The notes under the pieces were generated by a model. It did no database searches, was not told the DNA's origin, and saw only the letters and a list, made by a program, of their open reading frames with translations. A stretch of DNA of 64,000 nucleotides, taken from assembly GCF_019925205.1 (NCBI RefSeq), contig NC_083564.1, positions 16,650,134-16,714,133 of the forward strand. Reading direction: 5' to 3'. The translations under genes and the position numbers were made by a program. Origin of the DNA: Metopolophium dirhodum (taxonomy: Eukaryota; Arthropoda; Insecta; Hemiptera; Aphididae). Positions 61,316 through 64,000 of the stretch are shown here, in pieces (position 1 is the first letter of the stretch; each line of letters opens with the position of its first letter).

Positions 61316-63973
61316 TTACAAATGTTTTAAACTAGATAGTTTTCTATTTTTTCGTTTTGTTTCAGACAACATAGACCTATTTAAAAATTTAATTGTAGTA
61401 AAAATTCTAAAGCGTATAAATAAATCGATTAAAAATTGTTTGTTAAATAATACACAAGGATGATTGAAACGTATATTACAAAGTAAATCTTTTAAAGTGG
61501 ACCCGATATTATCATAAATTGCAATAGAAGGGAAATTGTCAATAAAAGCTTCTTCTAATTGAATAATATAATTATAGAACTCATCATTAGGCATTAATTG
61601 TTTACTAAAATTGGAAGAATCATTTGCAGAATAAATTTTAAAGAAAGCTAAGAGAAAGGACTGATCTAATGTTTTTTGATGATTTGCATAGTCTACACAA
61701 ACCGGGCATAAATGTTTCTCCATACATTTCTTCATAATATATCCAGATACAAGTGTGTATGCATTTCTCTCAGGAATATTTAATTTTCTGTAGTCAACAG
61801 TACCAGTTTTTATTGATTTGAAATTAAAAAGGCGATTTTGTTCTTCAGAAGCAAATAATTTAGTCATTTTATTAGTTGTTGGTTGTTTTTTGATATGAGT
61901 AAGTACTTGATCAAGGTCTTTTAAACAGTTAGCTCCTGGGATATGTTTAAAATACTGAAGCCAAAATATTTTTTTAAAAGATTGAATTAATTGAATAGGA
62001 GTAGGATTCGAACTGTATTGCTTACTAAAATTTTTAAATAAATTCTCAAGATAATTTTGATTTAAGCGGCCAGTAGAAATGTTATATGTTTTGTTTTGGG
62101 TAGGATTTAAAGATTTCCAAAGCATTTTTAGTCCAGAAATAGAGACTAACCAACCATTTATAAAATGTGTACGTTTAGTAACATCAGTATTATTCTTTTT
62201 GTCTATAACTTTTAAGTTTATAAATATTTCAGTCATTTTTATTAAATGATCTATCTGAGGTGATGCATTATTAAAAGGACTATTAAAAATGTTACCGTTA
62301 TGAATTTCTCTAGAATTAAAAATGTCAAATAATTTGTCCATGTCATTAATAAAATATATTGTTCTTTGAGATTCAACTGGTAATAATCCAAAACTTAATG
62401 CTGTTGACATACCAGCCGCAACAGTGGCACTAAAGACTTGAGCTGCTAAATGAACTTTTGTTTTATCAAAAGGACCTGGATGAATATGTAAATATGTTAA
62501 TTTATGTGCCAAAGGGAGATTATGTTTGTTAAAATGGTTGTAAAAATGATCTAAATGTTTTTTGTCTACTAAATCTTCATTTATTTTGAATACATTTTTA
62601 AAAAACATGTTACGTGTTGATTTAAGCAGGTGAGGAGGATCAAATATATATATTACTTGCTGTCCATCAACTTCAAAAAATGATTCCTTAGGAGAAACAT
62701 GATTAACATTAGAAAAGCGAATGAAATTTGACCCTTGATCTGTAACTAAGCATCTAACATTAAGATTTATATTTCTTAATCGGCGAATTGTTGAAAATAT
62801 AATGAAATTAAGATCTGGACCAGAACAGTTGTTGGAAAAAAGATAATAGGCAATAAGTTGTTTCCAATTATATTTGATTCCTCTGATCATAAGGACAAGA
62901 GCATATTTAGCAGGTTCATATGTTCTAAAAGAGTTTGATTGGTTAAAACCTATTATCTCATCTTTAGTAATATTATAATATAAATTTGGTTTTAACAATA
63001 TTTCATCAGCACATAAAAAGCAGTCCAAAGCATCAGCATGAAAATTACTCATTTTAAACTCTAAAAAGTTAAATAGAAAATCATTTAAGCCATGTTTTAA
63101 ATCATATTGCGAAGTTAATCTTTTTAAAGTGCAAATAGAAGGAAGAGAAAAAAAATTTTTGAAGAAAATTAAATACATCAGGGCCAAGAAAATATATTGT
63201 TAAAGCAAATTTTTTAGAATAGCGTTGTCTACTTTTTAACTTTTCTTTATTTATAATATTATTTTTAACCAGAAGGTTGACTGATGGCGATAAATATTGT
63301 TCACACATTTTCATACAATATTTAATAGTGGTAGTGTGTTCTAATTGTTGTTCTAGTTCCTTAATTGAGCCCATAGCATTGGAGAGTCCTCCTTGACGTA
63401 CGCGTTTCCTAGAAGTTTTGCCAGTTAATGAGTTTGGAGTTTGAATACTTATGGAATATGTGTCTATTGATGTAGAAGTTGAACATGTCGATGAGTTATG
63501 AGTAAATGACACTAATAATGTATTTATAATATATTAAAATAATAAATTAATAATTTAAGTAATACTAATTCTCATATTGAACAATAAAATCTAATTATTT
63601 AAATTAACATACCAGGAGTTGAACATCTCAGTGGACTGTCAATTATAACATTTTCAGTTAGGATTATATTTTCATTAAAACATTCAGATGGAATCTTACC
63701 ATGTTGTGATGTTTGGTCTTCTGTAACGACAATGTTATCTAAAAGAACAAAATATTTTTTTACAATAATACCTAATGAAGATATTTTATTTACATATCTA
63801 ACTTACTTTTAAATAATGTTGGTATTGCTTGATATGACAATCTAGTTTTTTTTAAATTGGTGTACATTTTATCTTCAAAATGAAGTGAACATAATCTGTG
63901 ATTTCTACATAGAATATCAGGGTCAATAGATGGTAAATTGATTGGTTTACAATATTCAATCCAGACGGCACAC
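61316..63973 (-). CDS. P-element transposase (THAP9-like), 5' end outside window, one frameshift
   Basis: P-type transposases join an N-terminal THAP DNA-binding domain to a GTP-dependent RNase-H-like catalytic core. Exon 63807-63973 gives the second half of a THAP domain (RNHRLCSLHFEDKMY then AIPTLF). Exon 63613-63738 is a linker. The last exon runs 63511-61316. Phases agree at both introns (donors GTAAGT, GTATGT; acceptors TTTTAG, TTATTAG). Core landmarks: RYSKKFALTIYFLGPDVFNF, FFSLPSICTLKR, CLVTDQGSNFIRF, FFEVDGQQVIYIFDPPHLLK, VHLAAQVFSATVAAG, and a C-terminal CPVC. The frame shifts at a T8 run (63148-63155, A on the plus strand), where seven T would restore continuity. No other stop is seen over about 830 codons. 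The 623-codon frame beginning MALMYLIFF is therefore the shifted main frame, not a separate protein. Confidence 0.88.
63148..63155 (-). other. Homopolymer frameshift site in the P transposase
   Basis: Eight A on the plus strand. Upstream frame reads FNFLQKFF and would continue FSSFYLH; the downstream family-matching frame reads NFFSLPSICTL. One base too many explains the shift. It could be a real mutation or a sequencing/assembly error. Confidence 0.8.
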
Positions 63974-64000
63974 CTAGATTAATTTAAGCTATTATAGTTG

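Overview
This is an animal nuclear window, very rich in A and T, with split genes, GT-AG introns and many transposon remnants. The repeated TAGGTACCTA-type intergenic words, the metazoan transporter gene and the mix of transposons fit an insect, most likely an aphid (Hemiptera: Aphididae). That assignment is inference from pattern recognition, not from a search. There are no bacterial operons, rRNA genes or CRISPR arrays.

Layout. (1) 0.67-5.2 kb, plus strand: the 3' five exons of a vesicular glutamate transporter gene (VGlut, SLC17 family); its 5' half lies left of the window. (2) 5.2-13.5 kb: AT-rich sequence with no gene I can support. (3) 13.5-19.2 kb: a kelch-like (KLHL) pseudogene, the endonuclease part of a dead LINE, and two non-autonomous terminal-inverted-repeat (TIR) elements, one with a perfect 8-bp target-site duplication (TSD). 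(4) 20.0-23.7 kb, minus strand: a divergent nine-exon VGLUT-like paralogue whose intron phases all fit, with one in-frame TGA. (5) 27.1-28.5 kb, plus strand: a third, truncated SLC17 copy that ends inside an inverted repeat with ~400-bp arms. (6) 33.6-39.7 kb, minus strand: a two-exon gene for a ~1,111-residue protein I cannot name, the best candidate for something undescribed. A near-perfect ~350-bp palindrome lies just past its 3' end. (7) 39.8-53 kb: a nest of transposons. It holds a ZMYM/hAT remnant, a Ginger-like integrase element carrying a later SINE, a complete ~6.9-kb hAT transposon with matching TSDs and a broken transposase, and an adjacent TIR element. (8) 53-61 kb: more MITEs, an LTR-like repeat enclosing a 163-codon ORF, and further copies of a common ~1.1-kb repeat (called R1 here). 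(9) 61.3-64 kb, minus strand: a P-element/THAP9-type transposase, open except for one frameshift in a T8 run; its 5' end runs off the window.

How it fits together. The host content is a small SLC17 cluster plus one unknown gene; nearly everything else is transposon-derived. Exact TSDs let several insertions be placed and ordered: a SINE inside the Ginger element, repeats inside the hAT element, and a TIR element inside one copy of a local duplication. Coordinates of TIR/TSD elements and of exons were read base by base. Boundaries of R1 copies and other diffuse repeats are approximate.
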